Source: a virus. From it: a stretch of 24,522 nt of DNA. This document shows, one piece after another, positions 14,878 to 20,737 of the stretch. The stretch lies in the IMG/VR virus record IMGVR_UViG_3300010885_032301, positions 1 through 24,522 of that record. The stretch is one strand, 5' to 3'. Within the stretch, counting starts at the first letter, position 1, and each line of letters starts with the position of its first letter. A model generated the notes under the pieces. That model had not been told where the DNA came from. It saw nothing but the letters and a program-made list of their open reading frames with translations, and made no database searches. Both the position numbers and the translations under genes were made by a program.

Positions 14878-15123
14878 ATGGCAAATTTAATTTCTGTAAC
14901 CGTTTACGGTTCAAATCAAAACGATTGGAATAAAACTTCCGGTGTTGTTTTGGCTTTCCCAACACAAGGTATTTTGTTAGAAACAATCAGTCCGGCTGTT
15001 TCTTATTCAGGCGTAGCTTGTAATACCGCAGTAAAACTATTGCCTTATGGCCCAAGCCCAATCCAACCGGTTTATTACACTTCTGCTACAGTAGCTAGTT
15101 TAATAACATTGGCTAACGCTTAG
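14878..15123 (+). CDS. 81-aa stand-alone fibre/decoration module, lone rightward gene
   Basis: The protein is beta-rich with few charges and ends YYTSATVASLITLANA. It aligns along its length with the two N-terminal modules of the fibre-like protein at 70-1107. Both start MAN.I..TVY. SGVVLAFPTQGI here corresponds to SGVTFSFPVQGI there, and the LANA tail to AANA. It is probably a small virion surface protein or assembly partner that packs against the fibre module. It is the only rightward gene in the left 19 kb. A leader of almost only A and C (AAAAAAAACAAACAAAA) precedes its ATG, and a strong terminator follows at 15133-15170. This suggests a separately controlled, highly expressed single-gene unit. 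Confidence 0.7.
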   Translation: MANLISVTVYGSNQNDWNKTSGVVLAFPTQGILLETISPAVSYSGVACNTAVKLLPYGPSPIQPVYYTSATVASLITLANA

Positions 15124-15132
15124 TTTTAATGA

Positions 15133-15170
15133 AATTAAAAAGCCTCCTATTTTTAGGGGGCTTTTTAATT
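15133..15170. terminator. Strong two-way intrinsic terminator
   Basis: The arms at 15133-15149 and 15154-15170 pair over 17 bp (AATTAAAAAGCCTCCTA with its complement, one T-G pair) around a TTTT loop. The GC core CCTCC/GGGGG is flanked by A and T runs, so it works for both the rightward 81-aa gene and the leftward gene ending at 15165. It separates the structural and early blocks. Confidence 0.9.
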
Positions 15171-15392
15171 TTCTTTATTCCAAAAATTTTCAAACGTCTG
15201 CCATCTTTTTTTATAAATAATTATTGGTTGCTCGCTTAATGGACATTCTTTTGGAGTTATTGGATTTTCAAGAACATCGCTTTCTATAAATAATACTTTT
15301 TCATCAAACTTTGGGTGTGCGCAATAAAAATCTAGTTTAAGGCTAATATTACACAAAGGACAATCCGAGCATCCATCAACTTTTAATTGCAT
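15165..15392 (-). CDS. Cys-rich small protein, 75 aa, probable metal binding
   Basis: The protein has Cys8, Cys11 and Cys14 in CSDCPLC, then FYCAHP (Cys24, with a nearby His) and KECPLS (Cys50). This could form a small zinc or iron-sulfur site. The CPL(C/S) pattern occurs in short phage and bacterial proteins of unknown role. Its ATG lies inside the end of the 57-aa gene upstream, and its stop lies within the two-way terminator. Function unknown. Confidence 0.6.
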   Translation of the reverse strand: MQLKVDGCSDCPLCNISLKLDFYCAHPKFDEKVLFIESDVLENPITPKECPLSEQPIIIYKKRWQTFENFWNKEN

Positions 15393-15549
15393 TTTTTAAA
15401 ATTTCTTTTATTTTATTTATTTCAGGATAAAAAACATAAGGAATTGGATTTATTTTTTTCCAATCCCTTATGTAAATATAAATTTTATTTAAATCAGGAT
15501 TCGGTATTTCAATAGCAATTATTTCATTTATTTTTTGTTTTGTTTTCAA
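15376..15549 (-). CDS. 57-aa unknown protein with TTG start
   Basis: A TTG at 15549, one base after the stop of the 91-aa gene, opens a 57-codon frame. It reads (M)KTKQKINEIIAIEIPNP and later RDWKKINPIPYVFYPEI. It ends 17 bp inside the next gene. No ATG is available in this frame. The frame fills an otherwise empty 158-bp gap in a compact operon, and its codon use matches its neighbours. Function unknown. Confidence 0.5.
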   Translation of the reverse strand: MKTKQKINEIIAIEIPNPDLNKIYIYIRDWKKINPIPYVFYPEINKIKEILKNAIKS

Positions 15550-15550
15550 T

Positions 15551-15826
15551 CTAATATTTTTTTACTAATTGATATACAAATGCATTTCTTCCTGATTTAG
15601 TTTTTCTTTTTTCGCCTGGCTTAAAAATTATTTGATTTCTTTCAAGTTCAGACATTCGTCTTGATGATCTATTTTTATCATCCCAATTCAAATAAACAGA
15701 TATTTCTTCTGCGGTTGCTTTATCTAACATAAGCAACGCTTTTACTATATCTCCGTGTTGATTATTCAACAATCCGGTTGTCATACTTTCGTACGCTTCT
15801 AATGATGTTTCTGGAAATTTTTTCAT
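15551..15826 (-). CDS. Winged-helix DNA-binding protein, 91 aa
   Basis: Residues about 27-80 read as a winged helix. DIVKALLMLDKATAEEISVYL gives helices 1 and 2, SSRRMSELERNQIIF gives the recognition helix, and a basic wing follows (KRKTKSGRNAFVYQL). It probably regulates phage genes, or it might modify the replication complex, since it is co-transcribed with the primase-helicase. It starts 1 bp from the stop of the secreted 161-aa gene. Confidence 0.55.
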   Translation of the reverse strand: MKKFPETSLEAYESMTTGLLNNQHGDIVKALLMLDKATAEEISVYLNWDDKNRSSRRMSELERNQIIFKPGEKRKTKSGRNAFVYQLVKKY

Positions 15827-15827
15827 A

Positions 15828-16313
15828 TTATTTTTCGTATTTAAATTTAGGTAATGTTGCTACTAAATTATTCATTGCATTATCATCAGTAGAAACTATT
15901 TTAGAAATAAAAAAACAAACGACTTTATCTAAATTAGTTAAAACTATAGAGCTTTTATTTACAACTGTGTCTACGCCAAATATAAATCGACAATTTTCTC
16001 CTTCTTTTCCTAAACTCTCGTCTTCACAATAAAGAACTATAAATTTACTTTTACCAATAGTCATTTCTTCTAAATAACCAATTGATGTAAGTTTAATTGT
16101 AAATCCATCGTCATCAAAAATAAAAATAGTATCTTTTGTAATTAAAAAATCAACATTGTGATTGTTTACATAATCAAAATGGGCAGTATCAACGCCAACT
16201 CCATAATTACCTAACTTATGCTTATCACTTCTCATAGCAAGTCCATTAGGTAATTGAGAAAAACAAAAACTAGACGTTAGCAATAATGCCAAAAACAATT
16301 TTACTTTTTTCAT
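15828..16313 (-). CDS. Secreted unknown protein, 161 aa
   Basis: A clear Sec signal peptide, MKKVKLFLALLLTSSFCFSQ, is present with probable cleavage after about residue 19. The Cys context (SSFC) is not a proper lipobox. The mature part is beta-rich (FLITKDTIFIFDDDGFTIKLTSIGYLEE) with three further Cys. It resembles flavobacterial periplasmic or surface accessory proteins in style, but no family is recognised. Between the replication genes and small regulators it looks like a moron-type gene, perhaps for host envelope change or superinfection exclusion; this is inference. The leader carries TAAAAATTAAA. Confidence 0.55.
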   Translation of the reverse strand: MKKVKLFLALLLTSSFCFSQLPNGLAMRSDKHKLGNYGVGVDTAHFDYVNNHNVDFLITKDTIFIFDDDGFTIKLTSIGYLEEMTIGKSKFIVLYCEDESLGKEGENCRFIFGVDTVVNKSSIVLTNLDKVVCFFISKIVSTDDNAMNNLVATLPKFKYEK

Positions 16314-16400
16314 AATTTTAATTTTTAGTTATTAATAATTTTTATAAAAGTAATCTTTTAAAAGTATTCTTAATCACTTATTTTTTCCTTTAACAAAACT

Positions 16401-18461
16401 TTAGAAATAATCTTCAGAATTACCTATTGGTTTCCATCCTTGTAATATTGGTTTTTCTATTTCAAAAGGCATCGGTTTTTGAACTAATACATTTTTTGTA
16501 TGCCATGCCTGTACAGGATCTACCGGATTTCCCCCTTCTTCTAATCTTTCTATAAATCCACAACCTCCTTTATACATTTCAAATTTAACTGGACTATCGA
16601 TAGAAGTTGGTCTTCCTCCGGTTTCTGTGTCTTTTATTTTTCTAACATGCACCTCTGTAACCATCCAATCTGTCGGATGTTGAGTGATTCTATGAATAGT
16701 AATAAAATCATCTGCTTTGTTTGCAACTTTTTGCCCTCCTTCTGTGTCTTGTTTATTAGGTGCTAAAACGTATTTTTTGTCCATATCTTTTGTTCTAGCG
16801 GCGGCTGTTACTGCGTGGTGATTTACAAACCATCCAAAACTATTTTGCTGTCCAAAAGACTTTATTTCACTCAAGGCTTCATAATGATACTCGTGCGTGT
16901 TTAGTTTGCTGAACCCACTTAAATCTATTTTTAATGAATTATATGGATCAATCATTCCGTAATGATACTTCTTCACTTTCCTTGCTTTCTTAACCATATT
17001 GATGATGTCTTTGTAATTATACAAATCTTCCTGAGCTTTTATTAAAGAAAAATGTTTTTCTACAAAATCTTTGGCTATTTTATATTCGGTTTCATTCATT
17101 GCAAATTTACCTGTTAGTGGTTTCCCCCAATAAAATTGAATCATTTTTCTCATAAATGCACCAAGAGTATTTTCACTAGAGAATATTATCCCATTCCATC
17201 CGTGATACATTGCGGCCAACAAGCACAAATACCAAGTAAAAACGGACTTTCCGGTGTTATCAATACCATTAGTCATAACTAAATTCCCTTCTTTAAAAAG
17301 AAAATATTCATCAAGGGATGGACTACCTGTGGTTAATCCCATTTGCAACGTACCGTCAATTACTGATTTCAAGTAACCATCGTAATCTGATGGTTTCGCT
17401 AAAAAGGAATAATCATCATCTTCTACATTTACACGAGATGTAATAACCCTTGTACTTGGTGCTTCTTTTTTAATTTCGTCTCTATCACCATAACCCATTT
17501 CGTATAACTTCTTGCTCGCCTCATTAAAATCTTTATTGCATTCCAATACAGCAAATACTGCGTATGGTAGATAAGCCTTCTCCGGTTCAAATTCCGAACT
17601 TGTTGTAAAAACACTAAACCACTTTTTATTGCTATCGTAATTACCTGATGTTTGAGAAGATACTTGCCCTGGCCTTAAAAATATTGTTTTTGCTCCTTGT
17701 TGCTTAACTGCTTTCCACCCATTACTTTGCAATAATCCCACCACATCTCCACGATTATTGTAATCATCAAAGGGAGATAATCCTTTTATTTTTTTAATTA
17801 TTTTGGTATGCGGAATATACTCATCAATAGCTTCATTAAATTGCCGAGCAACTCCAAGCAATAAATCTCTTTCTTCACAAGTTAATTCTGTAATGCTGTA
17901 AAGGTCTCCATAGATGAATTCATAGCCAACTGATGGATAACAAACAATCTGCCCTCCCAAGCCTCTAGTTTCAATTAAAACCCTAACCTTATCGTTAGAT
18001 TTTGATTTGGTGGCTATTTTTTTTGCTTCTGAATCATCTTTCCCTTTTAAAACTTCCGCATCATAAGTTTTCTGATAAGTTTCATTCTTTTCCTCTTCAG
18101 TAGTTTGCCTATTTGCTAATTTAGCGTTGCCTCCAATTACAGAACATCTGTAAATGAAATGATATCCTCCATTTTTTGTTTTCTGAACTACTAATTTCTT
18201 CAGAAGATTTGAGTCCATTTCATTTATCAATCGTTTGTAATTATCAAACAATTTGCCATCAAGACTATATTTTTGGTCAATATCGATAACTTCAATATTA
18301 CCTGATGGCTTACCACATACCAATCCAACTGCTATACAATTGCTTAAATCGTATTTCTGTGTTGAATTTTGCCAATCTTTTACTATTGGTTGCTTCATTG
18401 CATTTACCGGAATAAACTGCAATCCTTCTATTTCTTGTAATTGTTCACAATTCATAGCCAT
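16401..18461 (-). CDS. Primase-helicase (AEP-like primase domain plus RecA/DnaB-type helicase)
   Basis: This protein of about 686 aa acts in phage replication, making primers and unwinding DNA. The N-terminal domain has IEVIDIDQK (about 57-65, the DxD metal motif), GGYHFIY (about 99-105, the sxH motif) and ETRGLGGQIVCYPS (about 165-178), the pattern of archaeo-eukaryotic primase and prim-pol folds. A middle region at about 235-330 resembles primase-linker domains. The helicase domain has Walker A TNGIDNTGKS (about 398-407) and a strand-rich RecA core with MIDPYNSL. The frame extends to a TTG at 18464; the ATG at 18461 is preferred, and one at 18455 is also possible. It overlaps the 171-aa gene stop, so the two are probably coupled. 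Confidence 0.85.
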   Translation of the reverse strand: MAMNCEQLQEIEGLQFIPVNAMKQPIVKDWQNSTQKYDLSNCIAVGLVCGKPSGNIEVIDIDQKYSLDGKLFDNYKRLINEMDSNLLKKLVVQKTKNGGYHFIYRCSVIGGNAKLANRQTTEEEKNETYQKTYDAEVLKGKDDSEAKKIATKSKSNDKVRVLIETRGLGGQIVCYPSVGYEFIYGDLYSITELTCEERDLLLGVARQFNEAIDEYIPHTKIIKKIKGLSPFDDYNNRGDVVGLLQSNGWKAVKQQGAKTIFLRPGQVSSQTSGNYDSNKKWFSVFTTSSEFEPEKAYLPYAVFAVLECNKDFNEASKKLYEMGYGDRDEIKKEAPSTRVITSRVNVEDDDYSFLAKPSDYDGYLKSVIDGTLQMGLTTGSPSLDEYFLFKEGNLVMTNGIDNTGKSVFTWYLCLLAAMYHGWNGIIFSSENTLGAFMRKMIQFYWGKPLTGKFAMNETEYKIAKDFVEKHFSLIKAQEDLYNYKDIINMVKKARKVKKYHYGMIDPYNSLKIDLSGFSKLNTHEYHYEALSEIKSFGQQNSFGWFVNHHAVTAAARTKDMDKKYVLAPNKQDTEGGQKVANKADDFITIHRITQHPTDWMVTEVHVRKIKDTETGGRPTSIDSPVKFEMYKGGCGFIERLEEGGNPVDPVQAWHTKNVLVQKPMPFEIEKPILQGWKPIGNSEDYF

Positions 18462-18936
18462 CAATTTTGTTTTGTAATTTTCGATCTAATATTTTTCTGA
18501 TAATTAGGTAATTTGACAATACTTTAGCAATGTAATCTACATTTACGCAAGAACCGGTGAAGTATACCTGATCTATTTCAACTCCTGTGGCGTATTTTAA
18601 GCCGCCTGTGGCATTAAATCTAAAAGCAGATAATATTTCCTCAAGTGTGAATTCTTGGTATCCAAAATCCAAAATAAATATAATTATTTCCTCAGCAATA
18701 AATTTTGCGAAAAATTCTGTATTGGGTAAAGGACAACCACAAATAGCAGCTACACGAAGCATTATTTGATCTACTGCTAGTTTCTTATTGTTTTCATCCA
18801 ATTGACAAAAAGAATACCCTTTTGTCCTCGCATTGATTATTTTTAACTCAATTGGGGTCAGCTTGGTTGTGTCTGTTAAATCTTTCAGCGAATAGTTCTT
18901 CTCCTTGTGCTTTAAAATTGCCGCTAAATTTTCCAT
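18445..18936 (-). CDS. Replication-region protein, possible helicase loader or partner, about 163 aa
   Basis: I do not recognise a named family. It begins MENLAAILKHKEKNYSLKDL and contains KGYSFCQLDENNKKLAVDQI, CGCPLPNTEFFAKFIAEEI and a helical C-terminus (SNYLIIRKILDRKL). Similar proteins sit next to phage helicases in Bacteroidetes genomes as I recall. The ATG at 18936 is preferred over a TTG at 18960. Either way it overlaps the end of the initiator-like gene by about 90 bp in another frame, an unusually long same-strand overlap. It also overlaps the primase-helicase start by 17 bp. Context suggests loading or regulation of the helicase. Confidence 0.5.
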   Translation of the reverse strand: MENLAAILKHKEKNYSLKDLTDTTKLTPIELKIINARTKGYSFCQLDENNKKLAVDQIMLRVAAICGCPLPNTEFFAKFIAEEIIIFILDFGYQEFTLEEILSAFRFNATGGLKYATGVEIDQVYFTGSCVNVDYIAKVLSNYLIIRKILDRKLQNKIDGYEL

Positions 18937-19357
18937 TTTTTTCGTTTTTTGGTTTAACAATATCCTTATCCTTATCCTTATCCTTATCCTTAATGATTAA
19001 GTAATCATTACCAAATGATTGTGGAATCATTGATAATAATTCATTTTTTTCTAACTCTTTGATTACTGAAATTATAACAGGTCTATTACTATGCAAACTA
19101 GTATACTGAAATTTCAAAAATTTAGGAATGAACCAATTATTATTTTTAATTAGTACTCGGTCTTCCATCGTTTTTATTAATTCTTCCTCTGAAACTTTGG
19201 TATTGCACATTAAATTTAGAAGCCGGATACTTCTTTTGCAAATACCAGCGTGATTACAATTATCTAGTAACCATTGCCAAATGATTCGGTAATCATTACT
19301 TAATGATATATACCAATCATCATTCCATTTTTCTGTGTCCGTAAGGCGTTTTGCCAT
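18848..19357 (-). CDS. Winged-helix replication initiator-like protein, 169 aa
   Basis: Residues about 10-110 have the layout of phage replication proteins with a DnaD/lambda O-type winged helix: EKWNDDWYISLSNDYRIIWQWLL, then RSIRLLNLM, KVSEEELIKTM, and a wing NNNWFIPKFL. A (Lys-Asp)5 linker at about 122-131 and a basic, disordered C-terminus follow. That tail would contact the next replication protein, as lambda O contacts P. The gene itself contains two clusters of phased AATGATT/AATCATT half-sites, as lambda O contains its origin iterons. It lies directly downstream of the XRE gene (3 bp) and overlaps the 171-aa gene. Confidence 0.55.
   Translation of the reverse strand: MAKRLTDTEKWNDDWYISLSNDYRIIWQWLLDNCNHAGICKRSIRLLNLMCNTKVSEEELIKTMEDRVLIKNNNWFIPKFLKFQYTSLHSNRPVIISVIKELEKNELLSMIPQSFGNDYLIIKDKDKDKDKDIVKPKNEKNGKFSGNFKAQGEELFAERFNRHNQADPN
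18961..18990 (+). repeat. Hexanucleotide tandem repeat (TATCCT)5
   Basis: Five perfect copies of TATCCT lie head to tail inside the initiator-like gene, coding for the Lys-Asp linker on the minus strand. Because the unit is 6 bp, copy-number change keeps the frame and only alters the linker length. The array abuts the iteron cluster at 18991. Confidence 0.95.
18991..19031. repeat. Phased inverted half-sites, cluster 1 (candidate origin iterons)
   Basis: AATGATT (18992), AATCATT (19003), AATGATT (19014) and AATCATT (19025) alternate at an exact 11-bp period with 4-bp spacers (aagt, acca, gtgg). The first pair extends to 8-bp arms. One helical turn per half-site would place bound protein on one face of the DNA. 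The sites lie in the initiator-like gene, next to the hexanucleotide array, which suggests initiator-binding sites of a replication origin. Confidence 0.7.
19280..19308. repeat. Phased inverted half-sites, cluster 2
   Basis: AATGATT (19280), AATCATT (19291) and AATGATa (19302) repeat the arrangement of cluster 1 with the same 11-bp period and spacers cggt and actt. A looser AATCATc lies at 19315. This cluster is 288 bp from cluster 1, near the 5' end of the same gene. Confidence 0.65.
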
Positions 19358-19360
19358 ATT

Positions 19361-19564
19361 TTATTTTTTAAAATCAGTTCCTAAAACTTCATTAATTTTA
19401 TTAAGAACCTCATCAGTTAATAATACTCTGTCTGCAAGAACATTAGATATGTGTTCTTGTGAAATACCGATTTTATCAGCTAACCAAACTTGCTTTGTGC
19501 CTCGTTCTTCTAAATGATTTCTAATTAATTGTGGAATGCTTTTTACTGTTTCTTTTTTTCTCAT
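19361..19564 (-). CDS. XRE-family helix-turn-helix regulator, 67 aa
   Basis: A Cro/CI-type helix-turn-helix occupies most of the protein. The segment KQVWLADKIGISQEHISNVL (about 24-43) holds the HTH with the usual Ala, Gly and Ser-x-x-x-Ile-S positions. Its small size is Cro-like. It is the first gene of the leftward replication operon and starts at the divergent promoter region, with a near-perfect palindrome beside its -7 box. It therefore probably controls its own operon and the rightward NinG operon. Confidence 0.85.
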   Translation of the reverse strand: MRKKETVKSIPQLIRNHLEERGTKQVWLADKIGISQEHISNVLADRVLLTDEVLNKINEVLGTDFKK

Positions 19565-19581
19565 AATTTAATGTTTAAAAG

Positions 19582-19589
19582 CAAATGTA
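19582..19589 (-). promoter_or_regulatory. Leftward early promoter -7 box (XRE/replication operon)
   Basis: In the leftward sense the sequence is TACATTTG, a full match to TAnnTTTG, 17 bases before the XRE ATG at 19564. No exact TTG -33 element is visible. The palindrome at 19593-19610 lies just upstream, where a bound repressor would block RNA polymerase. Confidence 0.55.
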
Positions 19590-19592
19590 ATA

Positions 19593-19610
19593 TTAAAATA
19601 TTTATTTTAA
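19593..19610. promoter_or_regulatory. Candidate operator palindrome
   Basis: TTAAAATA (19593-19600) and TATTTTAA (19603-19610) are perfect inverted arms of 8 bp with a 2-bp spacer. It lies between the leftward -7 box and the rightward promoter, the natural site for the neighbouring XRE protein. AT richness raises the chance of a coincidental palindrome. Confidence 0.45.
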
Positions 19611-19619
19611 AAGTTTTTT

Positions 19620-19651
19620 TTTGTAGATTAAAAAAAATATCATTATTTTTA
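19620..19651 (+). promoter_or_regulatory. Rightward promoter for the NinG operon
   Basis: TTTG at 19620-19623, a 20-base spacer and TATTTTTA at 19644-19651 match the Bacteroidota promoter (TTTG, then TAnnTTTG with one mismatch). The 63-aa gene starts 20 bases downstream. Confidence 0.5.
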
Positions 19652-19670
19652 TCTTCTAAAAATATATTTT

Positions 19671-19862
19671 ATGCTATGTAAAAAATTTTCAGATTTAAAT
19701 TCTTTAGAAAGAGTATTGTTTATTGGCGAACTTACACATGCTTGTATGAATGATGACAAGTTAAAAGAAATGGGCGATTTAATTATTAAAATTGCTAAAG
19801 ATAAAGGCATATTTGAAAACGTAAAAATTCTACCTGAAGATGAGTCTAATACCGAAAACTAA
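19671..19862 (+). CDS. Unknown small protein, 63 aa, first gene of the NinG operon
   Basis: The protein is helical. It begins MLCKKFSDLNSLERVLFIGEL, has two Cys, and ends in an acidic tail (PEDESNTEN). It overlaps the NinG gene by 23 bp in another frame, so expression should be coupled. It is the first rightward early gene after the divergent promoter. Function unknown; an early host-takeover or recombination accessory role is possible from position. Confidence 0.6.
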   Translation: MLCKKFSDLNSLERVLFIGELTHACMNDDKLKEMGDLIIKIAKDKGIFENVKILPEDESNTEN

Positions 19863-20421
19863 ATTTGGCAATTGCTGTAATTGTCCGGCAGAAAATACAG
19901 AAGTAATTAAAGTTGATGTAAGGTTACTATGCATTAAATGCCGTAATAAAGAGAAATTAAAAAAAATGATAGAGAAGTCTGCATTGAAAAAAATAGATGA
20001 TAAATACAGATTTAAATTAGACAAAGAACATACTGGTTTAATTGAAGACCTTGATGATGTAGTTAGCAAATATGTTAGACTTAAAGATTCCAATAATATA
20101 GGATGGGTAAAATGTTATACTTGTGGAGAAAAACAAAGTTGGAAAAGTATGGATTGCGGTCATTTTATAAGCAGAAAACATATGGGTCTAAGATGGGATT
20201 TAAGAAATTTAAGACCTCAATGTAAATTCTGTAATCAAGTTTTATCAGGTAATATAGATGATTTTAAAAAAGAACTTGAGTTAGAAACTAATGGAATTGT
20301 AGATCAGTTAATATCTGAATCTTATGATGTAGTAAAATATTCTAGACAAGAGATGAAAGAAATGCTAATAATGTTTAGAGAAAAATTTAAAACTATAAAA
20401 ATTATAAAAAATGAAAACTAG
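19840..20421 (+). CDS. ninG: NinG/Rap-like recombination protein
   Basis: This 193-aa protein matches the NinG (Rap) family, which in lambda-type phages supports recombination by acting on branched DNA (Holliday junction processing). The N-terminus has a Cys cluster (Cys12, 13, 15, 31, 34) forming a zinc site. Helices follow, then the core: CYTCG (92-96), MDCGHFISR (about 104-112), LRWDLRNLRPQC (about 117-128) and FCN with Cys131. This gives the second zinc site and an HNH-like nuclease motif. The length is typical. The ATG is chosen because the N-terminal Cys cluster begins just after it. Confidence 0.85.
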   Translation: MSLIPKTKFGNCCNCPAENTEVIKVDVRLLCIKCRNKEKLKKMIEKSALKKIDDKYRFKLDKEHTGLIEDLDDVVSKYVRLKDSNNIGWVKCYTCGEKQSWKSMDCGHFISRKHMGLRWDLRNLRPQCKFCNQVLSGNIDDFKKELELETNGIVDQLISESYDVVKYSRQEMKEMLIMFREKFKTIKIIKNEN

Positions 20422-20527
20422 GATTTTATATTTAATAATTGGATTTATTTCTTTTTGTTTGTTTGTTTACGTTTTACGCTTTTTGTATTTCATATACACA
20501 ATTATTCATTTCTTCCTAAATAAATAG
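20411..20527 (+). CDS. Tiny membrane protein, 38 aa
   Basis: An ATG at 20411 overlaps the end of NinG by 11 bp. It opens a 38-codon frame with one long hydrophobic helix (ILYLIIGFISFCLFVYVL...) after a basic N-terminus (MKTR). Such small inner-membrane proteins occur in phage early operons and can be lysis, exclusion or unknown accessory factors. The last 26 bp overlap the convergent 77-aa gene, and the AT-rich sequence could produce a hydrophobic frame by chance. Confidence 0.35.
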   Translation: MKTRILYLIIGFISFCLFVYVLRFLYFIYTIIHFFLNK

Positions 20528-20735
20528 TATTTGTACCTTCTGAATTTTCTTTAATTATTTTAAAATTTTTTACATCATAAGTATATAGAAATTTTGCTTT
20601 ATCAATCATAATTTCTATACATTCTTCTTCTGTATGTATAGTAGTTACAAAATAATAAACTACTTTGTGCCTAAAAATCAATAAATACTTTGCTTTTTTA
20701 ATTTTACCGAAAGGATAACAAGTGTTTAAGTTCAT
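20502..20735 (-). CDS. Unknown protein, about 77 aa
   Basis: The ATG at 20735 follows the PP-loop gene's stop by 2 bases (TAA-TA-ATG), a coupling arrangement. An in-frame TTG at 20750 would add five residues. The protein reads MNLNTCYPFGKIKKAKYLLIF and KVVYYFVTTIHTEEECIEIM. This is a mixed alpha/beta pattern with two Cys and no known motif. It is the last gene of the methyltransferase cluster. Confidence 0.5.
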   Translation of the reverse strand: MNLNTCYPFGKIKKAKYLLIFRHKVVYYFVTTIHTEEECIEIMIDKAKFLYTYDVKNFKIIKENSEGTNTIYLGRNE

Positions 20736-20737
20736 TA

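Noticed and set aside
20411-20527. Holin assignment for the 38-aa membrane protein
   Set aside because: Only one hydrophobic helix is present and the gene lies in an early operon away from the lysin-like gene, so it is listed as a membrane protein only.
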